Shown here in pieces: positions 44,070 through 52,792 of a stretch of DNA of 64,000 nucleotides; within the stretch, counting starts at the first letter, position 1, and each line of letters starts with the position of its first letter. Made by a program: the position numbers and the translations under genes. The notes beneath the pieces are model-generated. The model saw nothing but the letters and a program-made list of their open reading frames with translations, did not search any database and was not told the DNA's origin. Source of the DNA: Persicitalea sp964500445 (GTDB lineage: Bacteria > Bacteroidota > Bacteroidia > Cytophagales > Spirosomataceae); assembly GCA_964500445.1 (NCBI GenBank), contig CAZCOG010000012.1, positions 1-64,000 on the forward strand. The letters are read 5' to 3'.

Positions 44070-44531
44070 TTAATATCTACGAACCGTGTATCGATCGTTT
44101 TCACGCTGTGGATCCCGGCTTTCGTACCGTATTCCTTTGATCAGATTTTCCAAATCACGCGTCAGTTCGCGGGTTTCGCGGTTACTGAGATCCCGGTTGG
44201 CAAGGTAACGGCGTTCCTTATTATTGATATTCTCAAACTCGTTTAGAAGCCTGATTGCCTCGCGGGAGGTAAGTGTACCCTGGGCGATGCCATCGGCGAT
44301 TCGCGTCCGGGTTTCGCGTTGCAGATCGTTGATGCGCGCCGCTTCACGGCGGTCATTAGCGGGCAATCGCGCGACATCGGTACGGCGGTCGTCACCGCGG
44401 TGATCGAAGGTGCGATTGGTGCGAGGCGGATTCTGACGTTCGTTACCGGGACGGTAATTTCCGTATCCCTGAGCAAATGCACCCGTGGCTAGCACTGCGA
44501 ACAGGGCGGCAAGCGTGATTTTGTTTTTCAT
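44070..44531 (-). CDS. Small Arg-rich secreted protein, unknown
   Basis: 153 residues with a clear signal peptide (ITLAALFAVLATGAFAQ). The mature part is very rich in Arg, Asn and Asp, with RNDRxx-like stretches and helical segments (RREAARINDLQRETRTRIAD, SREAIRLLNEFENINNKERR). It does not match a family I can name; a periplasmic heavy-metal-sensor-like or scaffold role is only a guess from the helical ERRYL/RELT pattern. It is a single gene with its own terminator. Confidence 0.65.
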   Translation of the reverse strand: MKNKITLAALFAVLATGAFAQGYGNYRPGNERQNPPRTNRTFDHRGDDRRTDVARLPANDRREAARINDLQRETRTRIADGIAQGTLTSREAIRLLNEFENINNKERRYLANRDLSNRETRELTRDLENLIKGIRYESRDPQRENDRYTVRRY

Positions 44532-44659
44532 GGCTCTCTGTTTTTATGGTTTTCGGGGGTTAGAGAGCGAGGTAAGGGAGGCGTTTAAGGAGGGAGTTGT
44601 TAATAAATGTTAATGGAAGTTATCGACTGCTAATGCGTCTGTTTTTGGCCATTTCAAGC

Positions 44660-44705
44660 AAAAAAATCAAGACTCCTGCTTCAGAATTATCTGAATCGAG
44701 TCTTG
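44660..44705 (-). terminator. Terminator embedded in the 3' end of plsC
   Basis: Minus-strand CAAGACTC, an inner stem TTCAGA-TAAT-TCTGAA, then GAGTCTTG followed by ATTTTTTT. The outer arms lie in the last 13 codons of the gene; the stop codon TGA overlaps the end of the right arm. Strong in base pairing and T-run. Confidence 0.75.
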
Positions 44706-45407
44706 TGCCAGGGTGGCTACTTCGGCGGGTGTTTTTCCAGAAGGCTCAATGCCAGGCAGTACTGTCCAGGACATTCGCGTGAAAGAAACAAGGGGAAAAA
44801 GCCCTTTGGGATTGAATTTGCCCGTTCCCTGAATGACAACCGGTACCACCAGCGCATCGGGTGCTTTTTTAAGTAAGGCCATAAGCCCCCCGGCAGCAAA
44901 TGGTTTCATTATTCCGGATGAGGAACGGGTACCTTCCGGAAAGATCGCCGCCGACCCTTTGGCATCGTGAATGCGCTGACCCAGTTTGGCGATTTCGACA
45001 ACGGCCTTTTTACCGTCTTTGCGGTCGATCAGGGCTGCACCACCTACCCGAAGGTTATACGATATGCCGGGAATGCCGTGCGCCAGTTCAATTTTAGATA
45101 CGAAAAGGGGATAATATTTTCTTAAAAACCAGATCAATCCCGGAATATCAAACATGCTCTGGTGATTGGCGACAAAGATGATAGGCCGGTCGTCGGGCAA
45201 GGTGGCCCGCTGCTCAAAATGGACGTGGCTGCCCGTGAGGTACCAGCCGTGGACGAGGCAGAAGTTGAACCAGACTACCGTTTTTTTATGGGCTTCTTTG
45301 CCAAAAATATTGTAAGCAATCAGCTGAACGACGTGGAAAATCAACAGCATCAGGCCGAAATAAAGCAGATATACAACGCTCAGCAGATAATCCAGAACTT
45401 TTTTCAC
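44667..45407 (-). CDS. plsC: 1-acylglycerol-3-phosphate O-acyltransferase
   Basis: 246 residues. It adds the second acyl chain to lysophosphatidic acid at the inner membrane. The catalytic block VANHQSMFDIPGL is the NHx4D motif, and IFPEGTRSSSG is the phosphate-binding block III. A hydrophobic N-terminal helix (LLSVVYLLYFGLMLLIFHVV) anchors it. Start at 45407 is the first ATG and fits length. The divergent neighbour is an acyl-ACP desaturase, so both strands serve membrane lipid synthesis. Confidence 0.92.
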   Translation of the reverse strand: MKKVLDYLLSVVYLLYFGLMLLIFHVVQLIAYNIFGKEAHKKTVVWFNFCLVHGWYLTGSHVHFEQRATLPDDRPIIFVANHQSMFDIPGLIWFLRKYYPLFVSKIELAHGIPGISYNLRVGGAALIDRKDGKKAVVEIAKLGQRIHDAKGSAAIFPEGTRSSSGIMKPFAAGGLMALLKKAPDALVVPVVIQGTGKFNPKGLFPLVSFTRMSWTVLPGIEPSGKTPAEVATLAQDSIQIILKQES

Positions 45408-45468
45408 AGGTGGAGGTTTTTTAGCAAAATTACAGCAAAGGCGTTTAGATTACGAAATTCCACGAATA

Positions 45469-45500
45469 TTGCGTATCTTAATTCCTAATTGCGACCTTTG
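45469..45500 (+). promoter_or_regulatory. Putative promoter for the acyl-ACP desaturase
   Basis: TTG (45469-45471), a 21-base spacer, and GACCTTTG (45493-45500), one base off TAnnTTTG. The gene starts 26 bases later. Spacing is typical for the phylum. Confidence 0.4.
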
Positions 45501-45525
45501 TCATCTGCACTCTAACTAAATAATC

Positions 45526-46509
45526 ATGCAAACCGAACTCTCCGCCCTCCGCAAGGAAGTCATGCAGTTTGTGGGCCAGAAACTGGACTCTCTGCTAGGC
45601 GAATATCTCAAACCTGTCGACGAAAATTGGCAGCCTTCGGACTTTTTGCCCGATGCGGCCAACGAAAACTTTATCTCTGACGTAAAATTATTGCAGGAAA
45701 GCTGCCGCGAATTGCCTTACGACTACGTGGCCGTATTGATCGGGGACACCATCACCGAAGAAGCCTTGCCAACCTACGAATCGTGGCTCATGGATGTAGT
45801 AGGCATCGATCAGCTTCACGAACCGCACGGCTGGGCGCAATGGGTACGCTCCTGGACCGCCGAGGAAAACCGCCACGGCGACCTGCTCAACAAGTACCTC
45901 TACCTCTCGGGGCGGGTGAATATGCGGGCCATGGAGGTGTCTACACAGTACCTCATCGCCGACGGTTTCGATATCGGCACAGGTCGCGATCCCTACCGCA
46001 ATTTTATCTATACATCCTTTCAGGAACTGGCTACCAATGTCTCACACCGCCGTACAGCCACCTTGGCCAAGCAATTCGGCAATACACATCTGTCCAAAAT
46101 TTGTGGCGTGATTGCCTCCGACGAGATGCGCCACGCCAAAGCGTACAAAGCCTTCGTCAGCCGCATTTTCGAGGTAGACCCTTCCGAAATGATGCTGGCC
46201 CTGGAAGACATGATGCGCAAGAAGATTGTGATGCCCGCTCACTTTTTGCGCGAAACAGGGGTGAAAATGGGTGAAACGTTCTCCCATTTTTCCGACGCGG
46301 CCCAGCGGCTGGGGGTGTACACTACCAACGACTACATTGATATTCTCGAATCTCTGCTGGCAGAATGGAAGGTGGAACATATCCGCGACCTCAACGGACA
46401 AGCCGAAAAAGCCCGCGATTACTTATTAGCTCTGCCCGCCCGACTGCGCCGCATCGCCGACCGTACCAAAGTACCGGAGCTGGCCTACGAATTCAGCTGG
46501 ATTGATTAA
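45526..46509 (+). CDS. Acyl-ACP desaturase (soluble di-iron, type 2)
   Basis: 327 residues, normal for the family. The two E-x-x-H di-iron motifs are present: EENRH (Glu114-His117) and DEMRH (Glu200-His203). It introduces a cis double bond in acyl-ACP using oxygen and ferredoxin-type electrons, setting membrane fluidity. NNTHL-like and GFDIGTGRDPYRNF regions agree with plant and actinobacterial stearoyl-ACP desaturases. It diverges from plsC across a 118-base spacer and is followed 6 bases later by a GNAT gene. Confidence 0.93.
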   Translation: MQTELSALRKEVMQFVGQKLDSLLGEYLKPVDENWQPSDFLPDAANENFISDVKLLQESCRELPYDYVAVLIGDTITEEALPTYESWLMDVVGIDQLHEPHGWAQWVRSWTAEENRHGDLLNKYLYLSGRVNMRAMEVSTQYLIADGFDIGTGRDPYRNFIYTSFQELATNVSHRRTATLAKQFGNTHLSKICGVIASDEMRHAKAYKAFVSRIFEVDPSEMMLALEDMMRKKIVMPAHFLRETGVKMGETFSHFSDAAQRLGVYTTNDYIDILESLLAEWKVEHIRDLNGQAEKARDYLLALPARLRRIADRTKVPELAYEFSWID

Positions 46510-46515
46510 ATACCA

Positions 46516-46992
46516 ATGGAATGGACGATCATTGAAGCCTCGAAGGCGGCTGATTACGCGGCCGCCTTCGGACTTTTTAAGGAATATATAGCCTCACTGG
46601 ATTTCGACCTGGGTTTCCAGAATATCGATCATGAACTTACCATTCTGCCCACTATGTACGGTCCCCCGCACGGAGTACTTCTTTTGGTGGAAGTCGAAGG
46701 TACTTTCGTGGGTTGTGCCGCGCTCCGCCAAATCGAAAACAATACGACCTGTGAGCTAAAACGGATGTACCTGCGCCCCCGATACCGGGGCCTGGGTATC
46801 GGGAAAGCCATTATGGACAAATCATTAAATGCGGCCCGAAAGCTTGGCTATACCACAGTGAAGCTCGATACCATTGGCTATAAAATGCCCTGGGCTGTGG
46901 GGCTCTATAAAGCCTTCGGTTTTCGGGAAACTACGCCATATAACCATAATCCCTATGCCGGAGTAATATACTTCGAGCGACAACTAAACTGA
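46516..46992 (+). CDS. GNAT-family N-acetyltransferase
   Basis: 158 residues. The core has GCAALRQIENNTTCELKRMYL and the acetyl-CoA loop RPRYRGLGIGKAIMDKSL; the C-terminus YKAFGFRETTPYNHNPYAG is typical of YhbS/PhnO-like members. The acceptor is unknown. The start is 6 bases behind the desaturase, so it is probably in that operon. Confidence 0.88.
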   Translation: MEWTIIEASKAADYAAAFGLFKEYIASLDFDLGFQNIDHELTILPTMYGPPHGVLLLVEVEGTFVGCAALRQIENNTTCELKRMYLRPRYRGLGIGKAIMDKSLNAARKLGYTTVKLDTIGYKMPWAVGLYKAFGFRETTPYNHNPYAGVIYFERQLN

Positions 46993-47038
46993 TTCAACCA
47001 GCCGACGGACTGGTGTCTTATAAGCGGATTATTCCCCC

Positions 47039-48046
47039 ATGTCTCTACTGCGAAAAACGCTTTACTACCTGCTGCTTTTTTGCGCAACCTCCCTCATTGT
47101 CCTCACGCTTGCATCCCTTATTTACGAAAGCAGCTTGTGGTACTTGAAAGTGCTGGACTTTCCCAGATTGCCTATGCTGGTGGCCCTGGTACTTTGTTTT
47201 GTCGTTTTTACTGTTTGGACCGATCGATGGAAGGTCGCTGCCTGGCTAATGCTGGCAGGATTATTGGCCGCGACGGCCATCCAGGCCTATATCCTATTTC
47301 CCTATATGCCTCTGTCGGCAGAATCAATACCGGCAGCCAGCGGTAGTGAAGCAAGCAGTAACTCTTTTAGCATTGTGGTGGCCAATGTTTATATGCATAA
47401 CCGCCAAGCAGACGAACTACTGGAAATTGTCAAAGACAAGAAACCCACTTTTCTGCTGGTTATGGAAGTAAACGACTGGTGGGTACAAAAGTTGGGAACC
47501 TTACGCAGCGGATATCCTTACCGAATTGAACGGCCCTACGACAACACGTATGGAATGGCCCTTTACTCAAAGTTGCCGCTTAACGATACAAATGTACTAT
47601 ATCTTAATCAGGATAAAGTCCCTTCGTTCCGGGCCAAAGTAACTCTGGGCGATGGAGCGGTTTTCCAACTCTTCACCATTCACCCCGTTCCACCCAAGCC
47701 CAGTGAGTACCCCGACAATATTGGCGAAAAGGAAGTCGCTTTGATGAAGGCCGGACGCCTGATTGCGGCCAGAGGTACTTTACCGACGCTGATGGCGGGC
47801 GACCTGAACGATGTGGGCTGGTCTTATAATTCCCGGCGCTTCGAGACCCTTAGTGGTTTGCGCGATTTACGCTGCGGACGGGGAATATTCAACACTTTTG
47901 ATGCCAAGTCAATGGTACTTCGCTGGCCGCTTGACTACATCTACGTCTCACCGGAATTTAAAGTATTGGAACTGGAAAGGCTCGACGATTTTGGTTCAGA
48001 TCATTTCCCTTATTACGCAAAACTAGTTTTGGAAAAGAAAAAGTGA
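47039..48046 (+). CDS. Membrane-anchored endonuclease/exonuclease/phosphatase-family protein
   Basis: 335 residues. Three N-terminal membrane helices (to about residue 90) are followed by an EEP-fold domain: FSIVVANVYMHN, VMEVNDWW, the metal-binding MAGDLNDVGWS and the terminal SDHFPYYAKL with the catalytic Asp-His. Members with this layout act on phosphodiesters outside the membrane, including phospholipids; the substrate is not known here. It follows the GNAT gene by 46 bases. Confidence 0.83.
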   Translation: MSLLRKTLYYLLLFCATSLIVLTLASLIYESSLWYLKVLDFPRLPMLVALVLCFVVFTVWTDRWKVAAWLMLAGLLAATAIQAYILFPYMPLSAESIPAASGSEASSNSFSIVVANVYMHNRQADELLEIVKDKKPTFLLVMEVNDWWVQKLGTLRSGYPYRIERPYDNTYGMALYSKLPLNDTNVLYLNQDKVPSFRAKVTLGDGAVFQLFTIHPVPPKPSEYPDNIGEKEVALMKAGRLIAARGTLPTLMAGDLNDVGWSYNSRRFETLSGLRDLRCGRGIFNTFDAKSMVLRWPLDYIYVSPEFKVLELERLDDFGSDHFPYYAKLVLEKKK

Positions 48047-48100
48047 AGCTGAATGAAATTACTAGAAGATAAGCTATGCTTTTATCATGGTTTCGTAGTC

Positions 48101-48994
48101 TCAAATAACCAATCCGACCCCAAATAAAACTACGAACAACAGCGTGGAAAGCGCCATTTGCTTCAAATATGGATCGAGTTGAGCGGCTTTTTTCAAACGA
48201 CTTACAGCCAGCCCGTTCCTGATAAACAAAGGAAAGCTCAGTAAGAAAAGCCACTGGGTATACTGAGAATAATGGGTGACGGTATAGAGCAGCACACAGG
48301 CCATGCCGGTAAGCAGAATGAACCAGTGGTACTTTACCGCCCGCTCGCGGCCCAGCCGCACGGGAATAGAGTTTTTGCCCGTAGCGCGGTCAGAGTCAAT
48401 GTCGCGGATATTGTTGATATTCAACACTGCCACGGCGAACAGACCGCAACTTGTGGCGGGCAACAGCAGGGTCCAGTTCCAATGGGATGTGTGCAAGTAG
48501 TAAGTACCCAGTACCCCGACCCAGCCAAAGAAAATCAGTACCGATAAGTCGCCCAGCCCCACATAGCCGTAGGGACGCTTGCCCGCCGTATAAGTAATTG
48601 CCGCCGCGATGCAGGCCAGGCCAATACCCAGGAACACCCAGAAAACTTCGGCGGAAGCATTCCGTAATGCCACATAGAGCAAGGCAATCCCGGAGGCCAG
48701 CGAAAGTCCTGAGAACAAAATAATGGCCCGTTGCATCGCTCGGGCGGTGATTTGGCCACCATGTACCGCCCGGCGAGGTCCTTCGCGCAGGTCGCTGTCT
48801 TTACCGCTGACTGCATCGCCGTAGTCATTGGCAAAATTGGATAGTACTTGTAATAGTACAGTGGTTAGTACACTCAAAACAGCCACCAAACCATTAAAAT
48901 GTCTGGCCGCATAGGCCAGAAAACAGCCCATCAAAATGCAGGACAAGGCAAGGGGCAACGTGCGCGGACGTGCCGCTTCGATCCAGGCTTTCAT
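48101..48994 (-). CDS. menA: 1,4-dihydroxy-2-naphthoate polyprenyltransferase
   Basis: 297 residues with about eight to nine membrane helices. It prenylates DHNA in menaquinone synthesis. The first Asp-rich motif is NFANDYGDAVSGKDSD, the second NNIRDIDSDRATGK; both match MenA of the UbiA superfamily. AARPRTLPLALSCILMG is the usual start. Full length. It is convergent with the EEP gene and separated from the branching enzyme by a terminator. Confidence 0.93.
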   Translation of the reverse strand: MKAWIEAARPRTLPLALSCILMGCFLAYAARHFNGLVAVLSVLTTVLLQVLSNFANDYGDAVSGKDSDLREGPRRAVHGGQITARAMQRAIILFSGLSLASGIALLYVALRNASAEVFWVFLGIGLACIAAAITYTAGKRPYGYVGLGDLSVLIFFGWVGVLGTYYLHTSHWNWTLLLPATSCGLFAVAVLNINNIRDIDSDRATGKNSIPVRLGRERAVKYHWFILLTGMACVLLYTVTHYSQYTQWLFLLSFPLFIRNGLAVSRLKKAAQLDPYLKQMALSTLLFVVLFGVGLVI

Positions 48995-49049
48995 ACAATC
49001 AACTCTTTAACTTCTCGACTTTTTTCACCAAAATATGTGCAAATAGCAA

Positions 49050-49085
49050 AATCCCCCGAACTGTACGAAAACAGTTCGGGGGATT
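49050..49085 (-). terminator. Hairpin behind the branching enzyme gene
   Basis: Perfect 15-base arms AATCCCCCGAACTGT and ACAGTTCGGGGGATT with a 6-base loop. On the minus strand it lies 15 bases after the stop at 49100 and is followed by a weak T-run (TTTTGCTATTTG). Confidence 0.75.
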
Positions 49086-49099
49086 CGTTCTCACAGCTA

Positions 49100-50911
49100 C
49101 TAATTTTGGGAATAAATAATGGCCGAATATGGGGCCAGGCCCATCTGCACGTACTGTGGCTTTCCGTCATACTCTCCTTCTTGGGTGGAAACCGGCACAA
49201 CGATTTTATCCGAGAATTCACCGTCGTAGCCTTTCCAGTCACTATTGAAGCGTGGAATCCACTCTCCCGCTGCCGGAAAACCTACGCCATAATCGTCGTG
49301 TGTTTCCGCTGAAAAGTTGATGGCAACTACCACGCTATCGCGGGGACCGCCCTCCTTCCAGCGGTGAAATACCACGATTTTCTTTTCATTATCCACTCGC
49401 AGCAACTCCGTGTTCTGACCGCTCAGTCCCTTCGTTTCGTCATTGAAGTTTCGGCGCAACTGAATCAAATCGCGGTGCAGATCCACGAATCCCTTGAAGG
49501 TATCGAGGCGGGACCAATCCAGTGGATCGGTATCAGAAAACCATTTGTCTTCCAGCAGTGGTTGGCCTTGGAAAATCATGGGAATACCGGGAGCAGTAAG
49601 TACCAGTACTACCCCCAGAGCAGCTCTTTTCTTGGAGTAATAATTATTTACGTCCGAGTGCGCGATTTCCTCCGCCACACGGGCCTGCCCGTTGGAAACC
49701 TCGTCGTGCGATTCGGTGTAGACGATCCGCTCAAAAGCATCGTCATTATAGCGGTGCATGATGGCTTTGGCGACCGTTTCCATGTCCCGATCGGCGTCAT
49801 TCTGAGCAATGATCGTCTTCCTTACCGGATGCACAAATTGCGCATCCCACTGCGCTCCGTAGCCCCAGCCACCGTTCTCAAGTTCGTTGGTGATCGAGTC
49901 AAGCGTGTGCATATCCTCTGCGATGGTAATCTTATAAGGGTACTTTTCTTTGATTTCGGAATGAATCCAGCGGATGAGAGTTTTGCCCTCAGGGATGTCG
50001 TCACCGGGGTTTCCATTAGCCTTTACATTGCGAATATAAGGTACCATATCCATGCGTAGACCGTCCACGCGGTAGTCTTGCAGCCACATGAGCGCATTGT
50101 CACGGATATAGCGCCGAACTTCCCCACGGCCATAATCGGGGCGGGTGTTGCCCCAGGGAGTTTCGGAGCGCCAGTCGTTGTAAAAGTAGATACCACCGCC
50201 GTCGTTCTCGTGCCAGCCGTCAAATTGCCACAAATCCATGTCTTGAGGACCAAAGTGGTTGTAAACTACATCCAGAATCACAGCCATGCTGTGTTCGTGA
50301 GCAGCTTTCACGAAACTCTTGAAACCGTCCGGTCCACCATAATCTGTCTCGATGGCAAAGGGAAACGCCGGATTATACCCCCAGGAAGTATCGCCGGGAA
50401 ACTCAAAAACGGGCATCAGTTCGATGGCGTTGATGCCCAGGTCGCGCAAATAAGGAAGACGCTCGATGGCGGTATAAAAATCGCCGGGATGATGAGGGTC
50501 CTTCTTATTGAAAGTACCCAGGTGCATTTCGTAAATCACTAATTCGTTCCAGGCGGGCGTAATGAATGAATCGTCCTGCCAGTCGAAAGCTGACTGATTG
50601 TAGATAATGCTGTTGCCAATCGAATTGGTCAATTGCTGAGCGTAAGGGTCGTTTCGGTACAGCTCGCCAGAGGGTGTACGCAGCACAAATTTATACTGCT
50701 GTCCTTCTTTTGCTTTTTCGACATTCCCACCCCAGTATCCGTTTTCCTCGCTGTCGAGGAAGTCCGTATCTTTATTCCAGTCGTTAAAATCACCTGTCAC
50801 CGATACTGATTCGGCATGAGGTGCCCACACTCTGAAAAATACGCCCTGATCGTGGCATATAGCCCCCATACCACCTACCACTATTTTCTCTGCTTGTTCG
50901 TCAATTTTCAT
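49100..50911 (-). CDS. GH13 alpha-glucan branching-type enzyme
   Basis: 603 residues. An N-terminal CBM48 (RVWAPHAESVSVTGDFNDWN) precedes a GH13 barrel. The barrel shows region I DVVYNHFG, region II GLRMDM with nucleophile Asp288, the acid Glu in TIAEDMHTL and region IV YTESHDEV with the last Asp as SHDE. The sequence resembles 1,4-alpha-glucan branching enzymes but is about 120 residues shorter than E. coli GlgB, lacking its N1 domain. No signal peptide, so it acts in the cytoplasm, probably on glycogen. A related trehalose/maltooligosyl hydrolase role is less likely. Confidence 0.82.
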   Translation of the reverse strand: MKIDEQAEKIVVGGMGAICHDQGVFFRVWAPHAESVSVTGDFNDWNKDTDFLDSEENGYWGGNVEKAKEGQQYKFVLRTPSGELYRNDPYAQQLTNSIGNSIIYNQSAFDWQDDSFITPAWNELVIYEMHLGTFNKKDPHHPGDFYTAIERLPYLRDLGINAIELMPVFEFPGDTSWGYNPAFPFAIETDYGGPDGFKSFVKAAHEHSMAVILDVVYNHFGPQDMDLWQFDGWHENDGGGIYFYNDWRSETPWGNTRPDYGRGEVRRYIRDNALMWLQDYRVDGLRMDMVPYIRNVKANGNPGDDIPEGKTLIRWIHSEIKEKYPYKITIAEDMHTLDSITNELENGGWGYGAQWDAQFVHPVRKTIIAQNDADRDMETVAKAIMHRYNDDAFERIVYTESHDEVSNGQARVAEEIAHSDVNNYYSKKRAALGVVLVLTAPGIPMIFQGQPLLEDKWFSDTDPLDWSRLDTFKGFVDLHRDLIQLRRNFNDETKGLSGQNTELLRVDNEKKIVVFHRWKEGGPRDSVVVAINFSAETHDDYGVGFPAAGEWIPRFNSDWKGYDGEFSDKIVVPVSTQEGEYDGKPQYVQMGLAPYSAIIYSQN

Positions 50912-50926
50912 TCATAAACTGTTTGA

Positions 50927-50938
50927 TTGTATATACAA
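50927..50938. promoter_or_regulatory. Palindrome upstream of the branching enzyme
   Basis: TTGTATATACAA, a perfect 12-base palindrome, lies 15 bases upstream of the minus-strand start. It is a possible operator; no regulator can be named. Confidence 0.3.
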
Positions 50939-50945
50939 AATAAAG

Positions 50946-50973
50946 CAAGGGATGATCACCCGATCATCCCTTG
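50946..50973 (-). terminator. Terminator behind the DUF2383 gene
   Basis: Perfect 12-base arms CAAGGGATGATC and GATCATCCCTTG with a 4-base loop. On the minus strand it is followed by CTTTATTTTG. It separates the DUF2383 gene from the branching enzyme. Confidence 0.75.
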
Positions 50974-51008
50974 TTAACTATCACAAACTACTGTGCGCAG
51001 CCAATGTT

Positions 51009-51473
51009 TTATTCAGCCTGCGCGTGAAGAGTAGCTATACGGCTTTTTGCGGAGCGAAGCTCATCCAATTGCCTGCGAATTACGTTCTCAAGAGCATCGG
51101 GAAGACGCACGTCGTCATCGTCATAATCCAGGGCGTCCTCGTATGCGGCAACAATAGTTTGCTCGCCAAACTCGCATGAACTAAGCACAGAGTCGCGGTC
51201 TTTGCCTGTTACAGCGGCTTTCAGGTCCATCCACGCCTGGTGAATATCACTCATGAAAGACTGGTCGTCGGGTAGTTCACCACCGTACTTTACAATTTCT
51301 GAGTTAAGATCTGAACGGAATTGGGTGCTTTGCTTTTCGTAAAAACTGAAAAGCGCAAGCAGGTCGGCATCTTTGGTATCTTCTTTGGCATTCTGATAAC
51401 CTTTGATACGGTCAAAATTGAGCTTTGACAACGACTCCAATACGTCCTGGGCTTTTTCTGTTCTATCTTTCAT
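51009..51473 (-). CDS. DUF2383/PA2169-family four-helix protein
   Basis: 154 residues, all helical. LESLSKLNFDRIKGYQNAKED, FYEKQSTQFRSDLNSEI and SDIHQAWMDLKAAVTGKD fit the DUF2383 ferritin-like four-helix family (PA2169). Members are often stress-induced; no clear metal set is visible here and the role is unknown. Single gene with its own terminator. Confidence 0.85.
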   Translation of the reverse strand: MKDRTEKAQDVLESLSKLNFDRIKGYQNAKEDTKDADLLALFSFYEKQSTQFRSDLNSEIVKYGGELPDDQSFMSDIHQAWMDLKAAVTGKDRDSVLSSCEFGEQTIVAAYEDALDYDDDDVRLPDALENVIRRQLDELRSAKSRIATLHAQAE

Positions 51474-51719
51474 GATTCTATTTAATTTGTTAGCAAAAAT
51501 TCATATTTGCTCATGTATCAAAAAGAACCTTACCACATCGCAGAAGCCCTGCCTTTGGGGAAATGTAGGAACTCAAGAAGTTAAGAAGCGACTTGTCGTT
51601 GTGAAGAATAATCCACAGGTCGGCATTCATCCAGACCGATTGCATTCAATATAAAGTAACCAGCACTTGGTATCGCCCGGTTGGTATATTTTTATGGCCA
51701 CTCTCTGTCCGATATACGA
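51474..51719. other. Spacer, nothing recognised
   Basis: 246 bases between two minus-strand genes. A weak CTCTCT...AGAGAG inverted repeat near 51702-51727 reaches into the next gene's stop region but has no T-run. No gene seen. Confidence 0.3.
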
Positions 51720-52673
51720 TTAGAGAGCGGACAAATGAATCTCTGCCATCATGCAGCGCGCGGAGCCCCCTCCATTGCCTTCAATCACCGAAAGATCGGT
51801 AAATACTAGTTGAGCATATTTGCTAAGTGTAGTACGTTGGGCTTGGGTCAGCGCCTGGTAAGCACTGCTTGACATGACTAATAGTTTCTCGTCAGCTTTG
51901 CTTTGCACCAGCAGCATGTTACCCGCAAAGTTTTTCATCTGGTCCAGCGATATTTCTACTACTTCCTTCCCGGTATCCTGCAATCGCTCCCGCACGAGAT
52001 GTTTTTCATCCTCATCTTTAATAGCTTCCAGACAAATCACGGCAAAAAAATCACCCACGCACATAAGTACATTGGTATGGTAGATGGCCACACCGTTTTC
52101 ATCTGAAGCCGAAAAACTGACTACCTCATAATCGGTCGCGTCTGCAAAAGCTGCCAGTACCTCGGGGTGAGTACGCGGTGACAGGCAGGCATAGGCAATT
52201 TTGTAGCGGCGGTCAAGTACCATGCTGCCCGTAGCTTCGAGAAATTTATCTTCCCGCTCAAAGTGGGTGAGATCGATCACTTCTTCTACTTTAAAATTTC
52301 GTTTCAGATCTTCCACGATATCTTGCCGGCGTTCTACCCGGCGGTTAGGAGCCATCATCGGAAAAAGCACCAGTTTTCCGTCCCGGTGGGTAGTGATCCA
52401 GTTGTTAGGAAAAATCGAGTCCGGTGAGTAAGGATCCAGCGTATCTTCATAAACGCGTAGATCTACTCCGGCGACGGTCAGCGTAGCCACCATCCGCTCA
52501 AATTCTTCCAGTGCCTTTTCCTGCGCGACCCGGCGGGTTTCCTCAGCAAATTCGGCATCCATAAATTCGTTGCTATCGGCAGTCTGCTCGTTATACGCAA
52601 AACGTACCGGTCGCACCATGAAAATGTACGGGGTAGTTTGGGGATGGAATAGCGGTGTGTGGACGGGCGGCAT
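51720..52673 (-). CDS. ctlX: Citrulline utilisation hydrolase CtlX-like
   Basis: 317 residues of the guanidino-group-modifying superfamily (pentein fold). It has the family opening QTTPYIFMVRPVRFAYNEQTA, SIFPNNWITTHRDG and the catalytic Cys307 near the C-terminus in SARCMMAEIHL. Relatives are placed in citrulline breakdown. The start at 52673 retains the family N-terminus; Met19 is an internal alternative. The arginine deiminase gene lies 119 bases upstream on the same strand; together they would turn arginine into citrulline and then further. Confidence 0.83.
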   Translation of the reverse strand: MPPVHTPLFHPQTTPYIFMVRPVRFAYNEQTADSNEFMDAEFAEETRRVAQEKALEEFERMVATLTVAGVDLRVYEDTLDPYSPDSIFPNNWITTHRDGKLVLFPMMAPNRRVERRQDIVEDLKRNFKVEEVIDLTHFEREDKFLEATGSMVLDRRYKIAYACLSPRTHPEVLAAFADATDYEVVSFSASDENGVAIYHTNVLMCVGDFFAVICLEAIKDEDEKHLVRERLQDTGKEVVEISLDQMKNFAGNMLLVQSKADEKLLVMSSSAYQALTQAQRTTLSKYAQLVFTDLSVIEGNGGGSARCMMAEIHLSAL

Positions 52674-52792
52674 TCTATTAGTTTAAGGGTTGAATAGTTT
52701 AAACTTTAACATCTTTTGGTTACCTGTTATTTTAAATTGCCATTAGTCATTCGATTAAGAATTTCGATTAAACCCTTTAACCTTTCAACTCT
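52674..52792. repeat. Spacer with inverted GTTTAAGGGTTGAA words
   Basis: Between ctlX and the arginine deiminase. GTTTAAGGGTTGAATAG near 52680 is echoed in reverse as TTAAACCCTTTAACCTTTCAACTC (in pieces) near 52769-52790. The imperfect inversion could form a long hairpin; no T-run. Confidence 0.45.
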
